NCBI GenBank assembly: GCA_944391495.1
Contig: CALXTU010000001.1
Location: 309,981 to 373,980 of the forward strand
Direction of reading: 5' to 3'
DNA length: 64,000 bases
Origin: an uncultured Alphaproteobacteria bacterium
Lineage (GTDB): Bacteria; Pseudomonadota; Alphaproteobacteria; RF32; CAG-239
Below are positions 19,312 through 27,712 of the stretch, piece by piece. Position 1 is the stretch's first letter. Every line of letters starts with the position of its first letter. A model generated the notes under the pieces. It was not told where the DNA came from. It did not search any database and worked only from the letters and a program-made list of their open reading frames with translations. Position numbers and translations under genes: made by a program.

Positions 19312-19758
19312 TCACAGGTTAATGACTTCCAAAAGTTTGAAGTTGTCGTCATAGATATAGCGCCGGTTAACTTTTTTGCCGGCTAAGATATCCGGAAGGA
19401 AGTCGCGGTCGGCCTCGCGCATTTCGGCGTAGGGAATCTTATCAATATCCTGCCAGAAGGTTTCAACCTCATCTTTTTTATCATGCGGCGTACCGGAAAA
19501 TTCGGTGCTTTTGTATATATGGACATAAAAATCAAAATGCGGAAATTCAACATAACCGATTTTGACCGGGTTAAGAATTGTGAGGCCGGTTTCTTCAAGC
19601 GTTTCACGGCGGACACAGTCTTCCATGGTTTCTCCGGCTTCTTTTTTGCCGCCGGGAAAGTTGACGCAGCCTTTATTGATGCCGCGGTGATGGCGTATCA
19701 TCAGAAATTTGTGATTTTTGGTGTCTTCAATGATTGATAAAGAGGCTTCTTTTTTCAT
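19312..19758 (-). CDS. Nudix (MutT-like) hydrolase
   Basis: Hydrolase of nucleoside diphosphates linked to another moiety, cytosolic, 148 residues. The Nudix box is perfect: G-x5-E-x7-RE-x2-EE-x-G, starting at GKKEAGE and ending REtlEEtG. The NFPGGK lead-in resembles MutT/MTH1-like sanitisers of oxidised nucleotides, but substrate cannot be fixed from sequence. The second of two nearby ATGs is chosen because GGA sits at a usable distance. It stands alone, between the repeat-protein gene on the same strand and a divergent HAD-like gene. It could be a stress or housekeeping gene within the accessory region. Confidence 0.88.
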   Translation of the reverse strand: MKKEASLSIIEDTKNHKFLMIRHHRGINKGCVNFPGGKKEAGETMEDCVRRETLEETGLTILNPVKIGYVEFPHFDFYVHIYKSTEFSGTPHDKKDEVETFWQDIDKIPYAEMREADRDFLPDILAGKKVNRRYIYDDNFKLLEVINL

Positions 19759-19947
19759 AATCATATCCGTTCGATTGCTGAAATTTTATAACCGTATGCT
19801 ATATTCTAAAAACGAAAGTGTCAATAAAAGTCAGCGGCTTATTATTCGCAATACTGAAGAGGTTGAAACGCCGGTTGACAAAAAAGCCAAAATAAAGTAT
19901 GAAGTTGATATCATCTTAATTTTTATGTTCCATTAAATTATTTAGTT

Positions 19948-20535
19948 ATGAAAAAGTTGTTTATCTTTAACGGAAACGTACTGTTTGATTTTGCAGAAAC
20001 AGTAAAAGAGCTTTACGAAGCCTACAAAGAGACTTCTTTACGGCCGGAAGAGCTTGTTGTCGTTATCAGAAATTTTGTGCGGGATCCGCAATATGACAGG
20101 AACTTTGTCGATTTTTGCAAAAATTCAACGGCTTTCGGGAATTTTCCTGCAGCAAGAGGGATGGCAAAGGTTGTCGAACGCCTGGAAAATCAGGGCTATG
20201 ATATAGCTGTTATTGCCGAGATAACGGACAAGCCGGATACGGTTTCTAAGTATGCTCAGAACTTGTGGCGCCATTACGGCAACAGATTGTCAAAAATTAT
20301 GCCTTTTAATCAGGAAAGCCTGGGAATGGTTTTGCAGAAAGCGGCAGACGGTTATGACAAGGTTCTGATTTGCGATGCCAAGCCGGTAAATCTTGCAACG
20401 GCAAAGGAAACAGTGACAATGCCGATATGGCTGGAAAATCCTTATTATAATGTTTTCTGGTATGAAATTGACCGGAACGGGATTAAAAAAGCCGAAAACC
20501 TCAGAGAGTTGTATTGGCAAATTTTGCACGCCTGA
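19948..20535 (+). CDS. HAD-like protein lacking the catalytic Asp (pseudo-nucleotidase)
   Basis: The 195-residue product has the layout of a small HAD-fold phosphatase: a hydrophobic first strand (KKLFIFNGNVLFDF), a helical cap, a second strand (YDIAVIAEITDKPDTV) and a late strand-acid segment (KVLICDAKPVNLATAKE) followed by PIWLENPYYN, as in 5'(3')-deoxyribonucleotidases. The first strand should carry DxDxT, but has FNGNV, so the nucleophile and the acid are both missing. Motif IV keeps a single Asp. It is thus probably catalytically dead and may bind a ligand or partner, or it is decaying. The Shine-Dalgarno is poor. A strong terminator follows. The family call is an inference from pattern only. 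Confidence 0.5.
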   Translation: MKKLFIFNGNVLFDFAETVKELYEAYKETSLRPEELVVVIRNFVRDPQYDRNFVDFCKNSTAFGNFPAARGMAKVVERLENQGYDIAVIAEITDKPDTVSKYAQNLWRHYGNRLSKIMPFNQESLGMVLQKAADGYDKVLICDAKPVNLATAKETVTMPIWLENPYYNVFWYEIDRNGIKKAENLRELYWQILHA

Positions 20536-20547
20536 GATGACATAAAA

Positions 20548-20578
20548 AAATCCGAAACGATGTTTCGGATTTTTTTTG
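20548..20578 (+). terminator. Terminator after the HAD-like gene
   Basis: AAATCCGAAAC (20548-20558) pairs with GTTTCGGATTT (20562-20572) with a 3-base loop, followed by T residues. It ends transcription before the lipoprotein gene. Confidence 0.9.
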
Positions 20579-20764
20579 TGAGTTGCAAAGGGTATCTTAA
20601 GGCAAAAAACGAGAAAGGTTTTTCATTGATATTATTCATAATCCGTGGTAAAAAAAGTTTGATGCGGGATGAGCGGGGTCAGCCTGCGGGTAAATAAATC
20701 CGGGAATTGAATATTTGAAACGTATGCCGGAACAAAACAGCCGATGAAGTGAAAAAGGAAAAAT

Positions 20765-21100
20765 ATGGCAAACAAATTTTGTATTGTGACAGTGTTAATG
20801 TGTTTATTGTCATCTTGCGGATTTGCTGACAAGAGTGAAGAAGTAAACGGTGTGTTGCGGTTCGGTCATGAGGTTCGTTCTTTTACGGATCAGCGTGACG
20901 GCAAAGAATATTGGGTTATTGATACGTCCGGAAAGTTGATGACGGAATATAAAAAGGTAATCGGTACGGAAGTTATTAATAACCAGCCGGTGCAGGCAAA
21001 ATTGAGAATAAAAAGCGTTAAAGTGCAGCCGGACGGTTTCGCTAAGGGATATGCCGGCACTTATGAGGTGAAAGAGATAATTTCTCTCGGCAGTCGCTGA
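20765..21100 (+). CDS. Small lipoprotein with NlpE-C/OB-like domain
   Basis: A 111-residue predicted lipoprotein. The signal peptide ends in a lipobox LLSSC with Cys18 as the lipidated residue, so it is anchored in the inner or outer membrane. The mature part (NGVLRFGHEVRSFTDQRDGK to the end) resembles the C-terminal OB-like domain of NlpE/HslJ-type proteins: a beta strand, FTD-x-GK-Y/W, then strands with VQAKLRIKSVKVQPDGF. This similarity is by eye and moderate. AAAGG precedes the ATG. It is a single gene, convergent with the second recombinase. A role in surface sensing or envelope stress would be guesswork. Confidence 0.6.
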   Translation: MANKFCIVTVLMCLLSSCGFADKSEEVNGVLRFGHEVRSFTDQRDGKEYWVIDTSGKLMTEYKKVIGTEVINNQPVQAKLRIKSVKVQPDGFAKGYAGTYEVKEIISLGSR

Positions 21101-21150
21101 TGTAACTGAAAAGATATTTGTTTTAACTTATGATATAGCGATGTTAAAGG

Positions 21151-21747
21151 TTACAATGTTCTTTCAATAAAACGTCTTAACGTACTGCGTTGGACACCGA
21201 GGATTTCGGCAATTTGGGATTTAGAGATGCCTTTGGCGAGTAAATTCCGCACTTTTCTGGCATTTTTGGAGAGTTTGAGCTTTTTAGATTCTGCAGAAAA
21301 CGGACGCCCAAGCTTTTTACCTGAAGCTTTAAGATTGGCGAGAGATGATTTTGTGCGTTGAGATATAAGGTTTCTCTCTATTTCCGCAGCCAGACTAAAA
21401 GCAAAAGCCAGAACTTTGGATTGTATGTCATTGCCAAGACGGTAGTTTTCTTTTAATGTCCAGACCTGGCAGTTTTTATTAAGACAGGTTTCCAAAATCC
21501 GCATAACTTCAAGCAAAGACCTGCCTAAACGGGATATTTCACAAGTAATCAGGATGTCATTTTCACCTAAATTCTCTAATAAAGTGCCAAGTTTGCGGTT
21601 TTTCAGCGCTTTTCTTGAGGATATTTTTTCTTCGACCCAGTCATCAATATTTAATCCATAATTTTTTGCATACTGTTCAATCTCAAAGCGTTGATGTGCA
21701 TAGGTTTGCTTGTCCGTACTCACCCGAATATAACCAATAACAGCCAT
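21151..21747 (-). CDS. Serine recombinase (invertase/resolvase family), copy 2
   Basis: Paralogue of the recombinase near 16 kb, also 198 residues. Catalytic Ser10 lies in YIRVSTDKQ. The segments SRLGRSLLEVM and YRLGNDIQSKVLAFAF are nearly the same as in copy 1, while the C-terminal DNA-binding part (SKSQIAEILGVQRSTLRRFI) differs more. By eye about half the residues match, so target sites may differ. AAAGGAG lies before the chosen ATG; a longer in-frame start is less likely. It is convergent with the lipoprotein gene and followed upstream by a 267-base AT-rich gap and an AT-rich gene. No paired inverted repeats were recognised beside it. Confidence 0.88.
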   Translation of the reverse strand: MAVIGYIRVSTDKQTYAHQRFEIEQYAKNYGLNIDDWVEEKISSRKALKNRKLGTLLENLGENDILITCEISRLGRSLLEVMRILETCLNKNCQVWTLKENYRLGNDIQSKVLAFAFSLAAEIERNLISQRTKSSLANLKASGKKLGRPFSAESKKLKLSKNARKVRNLLAKGISKSQIAEILGVQRSTLRRFIERTL

Positions 21748-22014
21748 TGTTTTCTCCTTTAGTTTTCTCAAAACACCGGTCATTTTAATAGAACTTTTTT
21801 ATTGCCAATCTTTGTATTTCAATAGCTTACGGGATTTTTATCAATTTCGTATCTCATCTGATATATATTATCCCTCTCCAGACTCGATATTATTTTTCAA
21901 CTTATTGCCATCAATGACTTGAGGTTGAGAAATACTATGCATTCTTAAAAAATACATTGTAATTAGGAAATAACAAGATATCATTTTATCATCATTAATT
22001 TTCAGGATAAATAT

Positions 22015-22845
22015 ATGCAATATACATTATATGGACCTCATAATAGACCATACATCAAACCGCGCAACATCCCTAACAAAGAACAATACTTAAATGATAT
22101 TGTTTCAATAGAAGCAATTATGTTTGAACAAAAGAGCACCTACAGATATAATGATTTTTTGCATGAATGGGCGCAACTTTTAATTAATTCTATAAATCTT
22201 TTTGAGGCAGGATATTTTGATTGTGCATTCTATTCTATGAGACAAGCAATTGAGCTATCTATTCTAATATTTTATTTTGTTGATTCCCCGGATAATGTAA
22301 AAAAAGAAAAGATATCAGCTTGGTGGAATCAAAAAAATTTTCCAACGGATGGAGCTATGTTAAACGAGCTAAAAGAAAAAGGAAGAGTATGCAAAGAGAT
22401 TTATGAAAAAATTCCAGAGTTTTTTAAAGATTTAAAAAATCTAAAAAGCACCATGAATAAAATAGTCCACAAACAAGGATTTTTTTATTTCTATAGTATT
22501 TTAAACCATCAATTTATTAAGCCAGACAAACAACAATGCGATCCAATCATTCATTTCAGTAATTACATAGAACGAGCAATTAAACTGGTTGCTATAATTC
22601 GAATTTTAATAGATCCTTTCCCTATTCTGCTTAGAAATCATTCAATTAATTCTAGAGTTTTTTGCCTAACCAAGCCCTATCCAGACAAAATTATTGATAA
22701 ATACATAGGAAAGGATTTTTTAGCCAAATATGAACAAACCAACTATTATCAAGAATATTATCAAATATACTCAAAAAATAAAATTACTCGTATTGGAGAA
22801 TTTATTACAGTAAACAAGGAAGATACCCAAGAAAACTCAGAATAA
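22015..22845 (+). CDS. AT-rich orphan protein, possibly HEPN-like
   Basis: A 276-residue protein I do not recognise. It is mostly helical by composition. The segment YFDCAFYSMRQAIELSI followed later by KNLKSTMNKIVHKQGF resembles the helix layout of HEPN-like or DUF5677-like proteins found in defence and toxin loci, but the Arg-x4-6-His RNase motif is not intact, so this is a weak suggestion. Codon use is strikingly AT-rich (many AAA, ATA, TTA) against its neighbours, a sign of recent transfer. AGGA precedes the ATG. It sits between the second recombinase and tRNA-Gln, with AT-rich gaps on both sides. There is no antitoxin-like partner of usable length beside it. Confidence 0.45.
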   Translation: MQYTLYGPHNRPYIKPRNIPNKEQYLNDIVSIEAIMFEQKSTYRYNDFLHEWAQLLINSINLFEAGYFDCAFYSMRQAIELSILIFYFVDSPDNVKKEKISAWWNQKNFPTDGAMLNELKEKGRVCKEIYEKIPEFFKDLKNLKSTMNKIVHKQGFFYFYSILNHQFIKPDKQQCDPIIHFSNYIERAIKLVAIIRILIDPFPILLRNHSINSRVFCLTKPYPDKIIDKYIGKDFLAKYEQTNYYQEYYQIYSKNKITRIGEFITVNKEDTQENSE

Positions 22846-23042
22846 ATACTAACACAAGTATTATTTTGGTTGTAATTATATATTTTTTCTATTGACCAAA
22901 TCGAACGATAAATTCAACCAATTTTTGAAAGTTTCGCACGTTTTTATTTCAAAAATAAAATCACGTTAAAACAACATATAAAAAGAAAAGCATATTCTTT
23001 AATCTTCTCAGGATTATTCTCCCAAATGAGCCGGTCACAATC

Positions 23043-23092
23043 GTTCGGATGTTGCTCAAAAAAAGCCTATTTTTACTTTTAAACATCCGAAC
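23043..23092. repeat. 11-bp perfect inverted repeat in an AT-rich gap
   Basis: GTTCGGATGTT (23043-23053) and AACATCCGAAC (23082-23092) are exact inverted repeats separated by 28 bases. They lie in the gene-free stretch between the AT-rich orphan gene and tRNA-Gln (about 300 bases), where I otherwise see no gene or RNA. It may be a binding or recombination site, or a long-loop hairpin. Confidence 0.6.
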
Positions 23093-23118
23093 CAGTATAA
23101 ATGCTTGATATATAAAGA

Positions 23119-23142
23119 AAAAACCGTCATTTCTGACGGTTT
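23119..23142 (-). terminator. Terminator of tRNA-Gln
   Basis: On the minus strand AACCGTCA (23141-23134) pairs with TGACGGTT (23129-23122) around a short GAAA loop, followed by T residues, just after the tRNA 3' end. Confidence 0.85.
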
Positions 23143-23150
23143 GTATTCTG

Positions 23151-23225
23151 TGGCTGGGGTGGCAGGATTCGAACCTACGAATGTCGGCACCAAAAGCCGA
23201 TGCCTTACCACTTGGCGACACCCCA
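23151..23225 (-). tRNA. tRNA-Gln (anticodon TTG)
   Basis: The minus strand folds as a full cloverleaf of 75 bases. The acceptor stem is TGGGGTG with CACCCCA, and the T arm is GTAGG-TTCGAAT-CCTGC. The anticodon stem is TCGGC/GCCGA with loop TTTTGGT, giving anticodon TTG, which reads CAA. The 3' GCCA is encoded. It lies at the right edge of the AT-rich accessory stretch, a common landing place for elements, but no duplicate of its 3' end was found in the window. Confidence 0.96.
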
Positions 23226-23290
23226 AGCATATAAGCTGTCCTATATGTAAAATAAAAATGTTGTCTTGGCAAGCCTTTTTTATATCGGCT

Positions 23291-24220
23291 TTACGCTTTT
23301 TTATGTTTTTTAGTGATTTTGTTGGCAAAGGCCTTGATCTTTTTTGATAAGGTTTCAGCGTCCTGAACGCGTTTTTTCTTTTTATCCTCTTTGACTTTCA
23401 ATACCTCAAGGTCGCGTTCTTTGGCCAGTTTGTCAAGAATGGTTTTGACAACGTGATCCAGCTCCGAATTTTCACGATAATCAGCCGGCAGGGCGAAATT
23501 AACGCGATTATCCAGCAAAAGTTTTAGCGCATTGGTACGGTGTTTGCTTTTCGGGCGATAGACGGCGATGGCATTACCGCCGCGTTCTTTAATGATTTTC
23601 ATGGACGGGATATCGGTCATTCCGTCGCCGAAATAAATCATCCGGCGGTGGGGAATGGGGCGTTGCTCGTCGGGCATATATTCATTGACGGCGCGGTCTT
23701 CGGTTTTGCTCAGGCCTTTGTTGATTTTGGCAATATACTGCGTTTTGGTTGAATAATTGACAACCCGGGCCGGCCAGACCGGCATGCCGTCCGCACTATA
23801 AACATAAGAGCAGCCGAACACATCTTTGAAGTGTTTGCGAATAGATGTTCCCTCGATAATTTCTTCCATGCCGGCGGAGATGATGTAATGTTCGATTTCC
23901 AGTCCGAGTTCGGCACCGTAAGCATTGATGCGATCGAACCAGGTTTCGACACCTTCAAAATAGGTGATGGTTTTGCCGGCATCGCATAAGAATTTTTTGG
24001 TCAGCGGGATATTGCGTTCTTTGGCAGTGTGCTGAATATAATACATTGAGCCGGTAATCTGGTCGGCGCAATGTTCACGCGACCATTGGTTAGCCTGCTG
24101 CCAGAAATGTTCCGGTTTGTCACCGAGTGCCGGAATCAAAATATAGTCCTGCATATAGGTTGTGCTTAAGGTTTCGTCAAAATCATAAATAAAAGCGATT
24201 TTAGTCAGTTTTTTTGCCAT
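23291..24220 (-). CDS. HAD-superfamily phosphatase
   Basis: Cytosolic HAD phosphohydrolase, 309 residues. Motif I is intact as YDFDETLS (two Asp near residues 13 and 15), motif II is seen in HYIISAGMEE, and motifs III/IV include YFGDGMTDIPSM with the metal-binding Asp pair. The cap region is long. Overall it resembles phosphoserine-phosphatase-like HADs, but the substrate is unknown. The C-terminal 50 residues are very rich in Lys (KKKKRVQ, KKHKKA) and may bind nucleic acid or be disordered. The Shine-Dalgarno GGAG is somewhat distant. It is divergent from glyS. Confidence 0.82.
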   Translation of the reverse strand: MAKKLTKIAFIYDFDETLSTTYMQDYILIPALGDKPEHFWQQANQWSREHCADQITGSMYYIQHTAKERNIPLTKKFLCDAGKTITYFEGVETWFDRINAYGAELGLEIEHYIISAGMEEIIEGTSIRKHFKDVFGCSYVYSADGMPVWPARVVNYSTKTQYIAKINKGLSKTEDRAVNEYMPDEQRPIPHRRMIYFGDGMTDIPSMKIIKERGGNAIAVYRPKSKHRTNALKLLLDNRVNFALPADYRENSELDHVVKTILDKLAKERDLEVLKVKEDKKKKRVQDAETLSKKIKAFANKITKKHKKA

Positions 24221-24307
24221 TTTTCAAATATCTCCGCTTGCTTTTTGGAATTTATCATTATAAAACATTAGAAGTTAATTTTTAATTTACGGATAAAGAG
24301 GTTTGAA

Positions 24308-25672
24308 ATGGCTGCAACAACGATGGATCAACTGGTTTCTCTGTGCAAAAGAAGAGGCTTTATTTTTCAAAATGCCGATATTTACGGCGGTTTGCAGGGG
24401 GTTTATGATTACGGTCCGCTGGGAGTTGAGCTGAAGAACAACCTGAAAGCCGCATGGTGGCGCTCAATGGTTTATGAGCGTGACGATGTCGAGGGGCTTG
24501 ATGCGGCCATTCTGACCAACCAGAAGGTTTTGCATTATTCGGGGCATGAAGATACGTTTTCCGATCCGATGGTTGACTGCAAAAAATGCAAAGGGCGTTT
24601 CAGAGCCGATCATCTGAAAGACCACAAATGCCCGAATTGCGGTTCGACCGATCTGACCGAGCCGCGGCCGTTTAACCTGATGTTTAAGACGTCTATCGGT
24701 CCGGTTGATGACGGTTCGTCTTTCGGTTATCTGCGGCCGGAAACGGCTCAGGCGATTTTTACGCAGTTTAAAAACGTGGTTGACGCGACTTCGCGCAAGC
24801 TGCCGTTCGGTATTGCGCAAATCGGCAAGTCTTTTCGCAACGAAATTACACCGCGTAATTTTATTTTCCGGGTGCGTGAGTTTGAACAGGCCGAGCTTGA
24901 ATATTTCGTGATGCCGGGCGAAGATGAAAAATGGCATGAAATCTGGAAAGAAGCGCGGATTAAATGGTGGGAAGAGCAGGGCTTAAAACGTGAGCATATG
25001 AATATTTATACCACGCCGAAAGAAGATTTAGCCCACTATGCCAAGGCCTGTTACGATATTGAGTATCAATTTCCGCACGGTATGGAAGAGCTTGAAGGTA
25101 TTGCCAACCGTACGGACTATGATCTCGGCAATCATACCAAGGCGCAGGAAGAAATGAACCTGACCTCACGTTGTCATGAAAATAAAGAGTCAACGCAAAA
25201 ATTATGTATTATGACCGATGACGGCAAATGGGTGGTGCCGTTTGTGATTGAGCCGTCAATGGGAATTGACCGGGGCGTTTTGGCGGTAATGACCGAAGCT
25301 TATACCGAAGAAGATTTGGGCGGCGGCAACAGCCGGGTGGTTTTGAAACTTAAAAAACATCTGGCGCCGATTAAGGTGGCGATTATTCCGCTGAAGAAAA
25401 ACAATGAGCAGATTATGGCCAAATGCCACGAGATTAAACAAAGTCTTTTGAAACTCGGTATCGGACGGGTGGCTTTGGAAAATACCGGTAATATCGGCAA
25501 GGCTTACCGCCGGCATGATGAGGTCGGGACGCCGCTGTGTCTGACGGTAGATTTTGAAACGATTGAAAATCAGCCGGAGACGGTAACAATCCGTGACCGT
25601 GATACGATGGAGCAAATCAGGATTGCCACGGCGGATTTGAAAGATTATTTAAGAAACTACTTCAATGAATAA
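24308..25672 (+). CDS. glyS: Glycyl-tRNA synthetase, alpha2 (single-chain) type
   Basis: Class II aminoacyl-tRNA synthetase that charges tRNA-Gly, 454 residues, in the dimeric form found in Gram-positives, archaea and eukaryotes. The N-terminus [24 protein letters not shown] is shown here by its key features: the FIFQ strand and YDYGPLG. A zinc-type insertion carries CKKC and CPNC. Motif 2 is [19 protein letters not shown] and motif 3 includes [10 protein letters not shown], then a C-terminal anticodon-binding domain. Most Proteobacteria use the two-subunit GlyQ/GlyS enzyme instead, so this points to an ancient or horizontal replacement. GAGG precedes the ATG. A terminator follows and no glyQ is nearby. 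Confidence 0.95.
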   Translation: MAATTMDQLVSLCKRRGFIFQNADIYGGLQGVYDYGPLGVELKNNLKAAWWRSMVYERDDVEGLDAAILTNQKVLHYSGHEDTFSDPMVDCKKCKGRFRADHLKDHKCPNCGSTDLTEPRPFNLMFKTSIGPVDDGSSFGYLRPETAQAIFTQFKNVVDATSRKLPFGIAQIGKSFRNEITPRNFIFRVREFEQAELEYFVMPGEDEKWHEIWKEARIKWWEEQGLKREHMNIYTTPKEDLAHYAKACYDIEYQFPHGMEELEGIANRTDYDLGNHTKAQEEMNLTSRCHENKESTQKLCIMTDDGKWVVPFVIEPSMGIDRGVLAVMTEAYTEEDLGGGNSRVVLKLKKHLAPIKVAIIPLKKNNEQIMAKCHEIKQSLLKLGIGRVALENTGNIGKAYRRHDEVGTPLCLTVDFETIENQPETVTIRDRDTMEQIRIATADLKDYLRNYFNE

Positions 25673-25676
25673 TATC

Positions 25677-25705
25677 AAGGGCGCTTGAAATAAGCGCCCT
25701 TTTTT
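25677..25705 (+). terminator. Terminator after glyS
   Basis: AAGGGCGCTT (25677-25686) pairs with AAGCGCCCTT (25692-25701) with a 5-base loop, then T residues. Confidence 0.9.
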
Positions 25706-25787
25706 AAGATCTTGAATAACAGACAAACGTCGGAAACGGTGCTTATCTTTGCTGGTGATATACATACTTAATTTTAAATTCCCGGGG

Positions 25788-25817
25788 TTGCTTTTTACTG
25801 CCGATATTATATATATA
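25788..25817 (+). promoter_or_regulatory. Possible promoter of the Mla-type operon
   Basis: TTGCTT followed after 16-18 bases by a TATATA stretch, about 35 bases before the first gene. The exact -10 is ambiguous because of the alternating TA run. Confidence 0.35.
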
Positions 25818-25853
25818 AGCTTATGTTGATTTGATGAAGCAAAGTTTAGATTA

Positions 25854-26960
25854 ATGGCCTTGGAGTTTGTTGAAAAACAACAAATATTAACCGTTGTTCT
25901 GGAAGGGGATCTGCGCCGGTATGATAACCGGGAGCAGATTACCGAATTAAGTGCCGCGGCACAAAAAGCCAGACAGGTGGTTTTTGATGCGTCGCATCTG
26001 CAACAATGGGATTCGACTCTGGCGGCATTTTTGTATCAGCTGCTTCTTCAGGCCGGTGTACGCAAGGATAAGATTAATCTGGACGGGCTGCCGGAAAATT
26101 TGCGGCAGTTGTTGGAACTGGCTTTGGCCGTTGACCGCAAACCGTCTTCGCGTTCTGCCAGAAAAGAAGGCTTTTTGGAAGAACTCGGCAGCCGGGGTTT
26201 GGAGATGTATGACGGGTTAAAAAAGGCTTTGTCATTTATGGCCGAGGCCGGGCGTTCGCTGGGGCGTTTTTTCAGCGGCCGGGCGGTAATGCGGCCGGTT
26301 GATTTTGAGTTTGCGCTGGAAGACTGCGGCTATAAAGCTATCGGGATTGTCAGTCTGGTCAGTTTTATGGTCGGGTTGATTTTGGCTTTTGTCGGTGCTT
26401 TACAGCTTAAGATGTTCGGGGCGCAGATTTATATTGCCTCGCTGGTTACCATCGGCATGATACGGATTATGGGCGCGATTATGGCAGGTATCATCATTGC
26501 CGGCCGTACCGGTGCCGCCTATGCTGCCACTATCGGCACCATGCAGGTTAACGAAGAAGTCGATGCCTTGAAAACATTCGGCTTTTCGGTCAGCGATTTT
26601 TTGGTTTTGCCGCGGTTGCTCAGTCTGGTTATAACCATGCCGTTTTTGACCATGCTGGCCGATATTATGGGAATGCTCGGCGGCGCTTTTGTCGCGGTAT
26701 TGATTTTGGATATCTCGGCGCCGCAGTATTGGCAGTATTCGATTAATGCGTTCGGATTGGCTAATTTTCTGGTCGGGATTTTTCACGGATTTGTTTATGG
26801 TATCATTATTTCGGCCTGCGGCTGCTACTACGGTGTTAACTGCGGCCGCAATGCCGATAGTGTCGGTGTGGCGACGACCAAAGCGGTGGTGTCGTCAATC
26901 GTTATTATGATTGTGGTTACCGGTGTTTTGACTTTGATTTTTGAGGTGTTGGGCATATGA
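25854..26960 (+). CDS. mlaE: MlaE-type lipid ABC permease with N-terminal STAS domain
   Basis: Inner-membrane permease of a lipid-transport (MCE/Mla) ABC system, 368 residues. The first 90 or so residues form a STAS-like domain (VVLEGDLRRYDN... with a conserved DASHLQQWDST segment), as in many alphaproteobacterial MlaE proteins, while E. coli keeps STAS in a separate MlaB. Several membrane segments follow, with the signature GRTGAAYAATIGTMQVNEEV in the middle. It is the first gene of a four-gene operon: its last codons overlap the ATPase gene by 4 bases. No strong Shine-Dalgarno was seen. It is thought to move phospholipids between the inner membrane and the periplasmic carrier. Confidence 0.93.
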   Translation: MALEFVEKQQILTVVLEGDLRRYDNREQITELSAAAQKARQVVFDASHLQQWDSTLAAFLYQLLLQAGVRKDKINLDGLPENLRQLLELALAVDRKPSSRSARKEGFLEELGSRGLEMYDGLKKALSFMAEAGRSLGRFFSGRAVMRPVDFEFALEDCGYKAIGIVSLVSFMVGLILAFVGALQLKMFGAQIYIASLVTIGMIRIMGAIMAGIIIAGRTGAAYAATIGTMQVNEEVDALKTFGFSVSDFLVLPRLLSLVITMPFLTMLADIMGMLGGAFVAVLILDISAPQYWQYSINAFGLANFLVGIFHGFVYGIIISACGCYYGVNCGRNADSVGVATTKAVVSSIVIMIVVTGVLTLIFEVLGI

Positions 26961-27712
26961 CGGCGGCAGACGTAAAAATTAAAGTTGAAAATCTGACCAT
27001 TGCCTACGGCAGCAATGTTTTGATGCGCCGGGTCAATTTTGAAGTTAAAAAAGGCGATGTCTTTATCATCATGGGTGGTTCCGGTAGCGGTAAGAGCAGT
27101 CTGCTGCGGGTTTTGACCGGGTTGAAGGAACCCTCGGCCGGCCGGGTTTTAATTGACGGGGTTGATTTTGATGCGGCGCCGCCGGTACAGAAAAAGGCTA
27201 TTATGCGCGGCTGCGGTATCTTATACCAGAGCGGCGCTTTGTTCAGTTCCATGACTTTGGCGGAGAATATAGCCCTGCCGCTGCAGCAGTATACCGATTA
27301 TTCGGCCGCAACAATCCGTGATCTGGTGGCTCTGAAACTGGCGCTGGTCGGCTTAAAGGGGTATGAGGATTTTTATCCGGCGGAGATTTCGGGCGGTATG
27401 AAAAAACGCGCCGGTCTGGCCCGAGCCTTGGCGCTGGATCCGGATATTTTGTATTTTGACGAACCCTCGGCCGGATTGGATCCGGTCAGCTCCAAACTGC
27501 TGGATGATTTAATTTTGGAAATTAATCAAAGTCTGGGAACAACGATTGTTGTTATCACTCATGAGTTGAGTTCGATTTTTGCCATAGGCAAAAACGCAAT
27601 TTATCTGGACAACGAAACCAAGGGAATTTCGGCTTACGGCAATCCGCATGAACTGCTGAAAAATCCGCCGAATCATAATGTATTGAGTTTTTTAACCGGA
27701 GGTAAAAAATAA
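26957..27712 (+). CDS. mlaF: MlaF-type ABC ATPase
   Basis: ATPase subunit of the lipid transporter, 251 residues, cytosolic side. Walker A is GGSGSGKSS, the ABC signature appears as ISGGMKKRAGLARALA, and Walker B is DILYFDEPSAGLDP, with the H-loop in VVITHELSS. The ISGGMKKR form with Met-Lys-Lys-Arg is characteristic of MlaF-type ATPases. The start is in an ATGA overlap with the permease gene, and the stop shares one base with the start of the MCE gene, so all are tightly coupled. The gene order permease-ATPase-MCE-lipoprotein is common in alphaproteobacteria. Confidence 0.95.
   Translation: MTAADVKIKVENLTIAYGSNVLMRRVNFEVKKGDVFIIMGGSGSGKSSLLRVLTGLKEPSAGRVLIDGVDFDAAPPVQKKAIMRGCGILYQSGALFSSMTLAENIALPLQQYTDYSAATIRDLVALKLALVGLKGYEDFYPAEISGGMKKRAGLARALALDPDILYFDEPSAGLDPVSSKLLDDLILEINQSLGTTIVVITHELSSIFAIGKNAIYLDNETKGISAYGNPHELLKNPPNHNVLSFLTGGKK

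Noticed and set aside
19796..19936. 46-codon ORF between the Nudix gene and the HAD-like gene
   Set aside because: No ribosome site, no recognisable motif, and it is not part of any operon; it could be a gene remnant but evidence is too thin.
20632..20832. Minus-strand ORF over the lipoprotein start
   Set aside because: Opposes the lipoprotein signal peptide and lacks start-site support.
22846..23225. Integration att site at the 3' end of tRNA-Gln
   Set aside because: No second copy of the tRNA 3' end was found in the window and no integrase of the tyrosine type is present.
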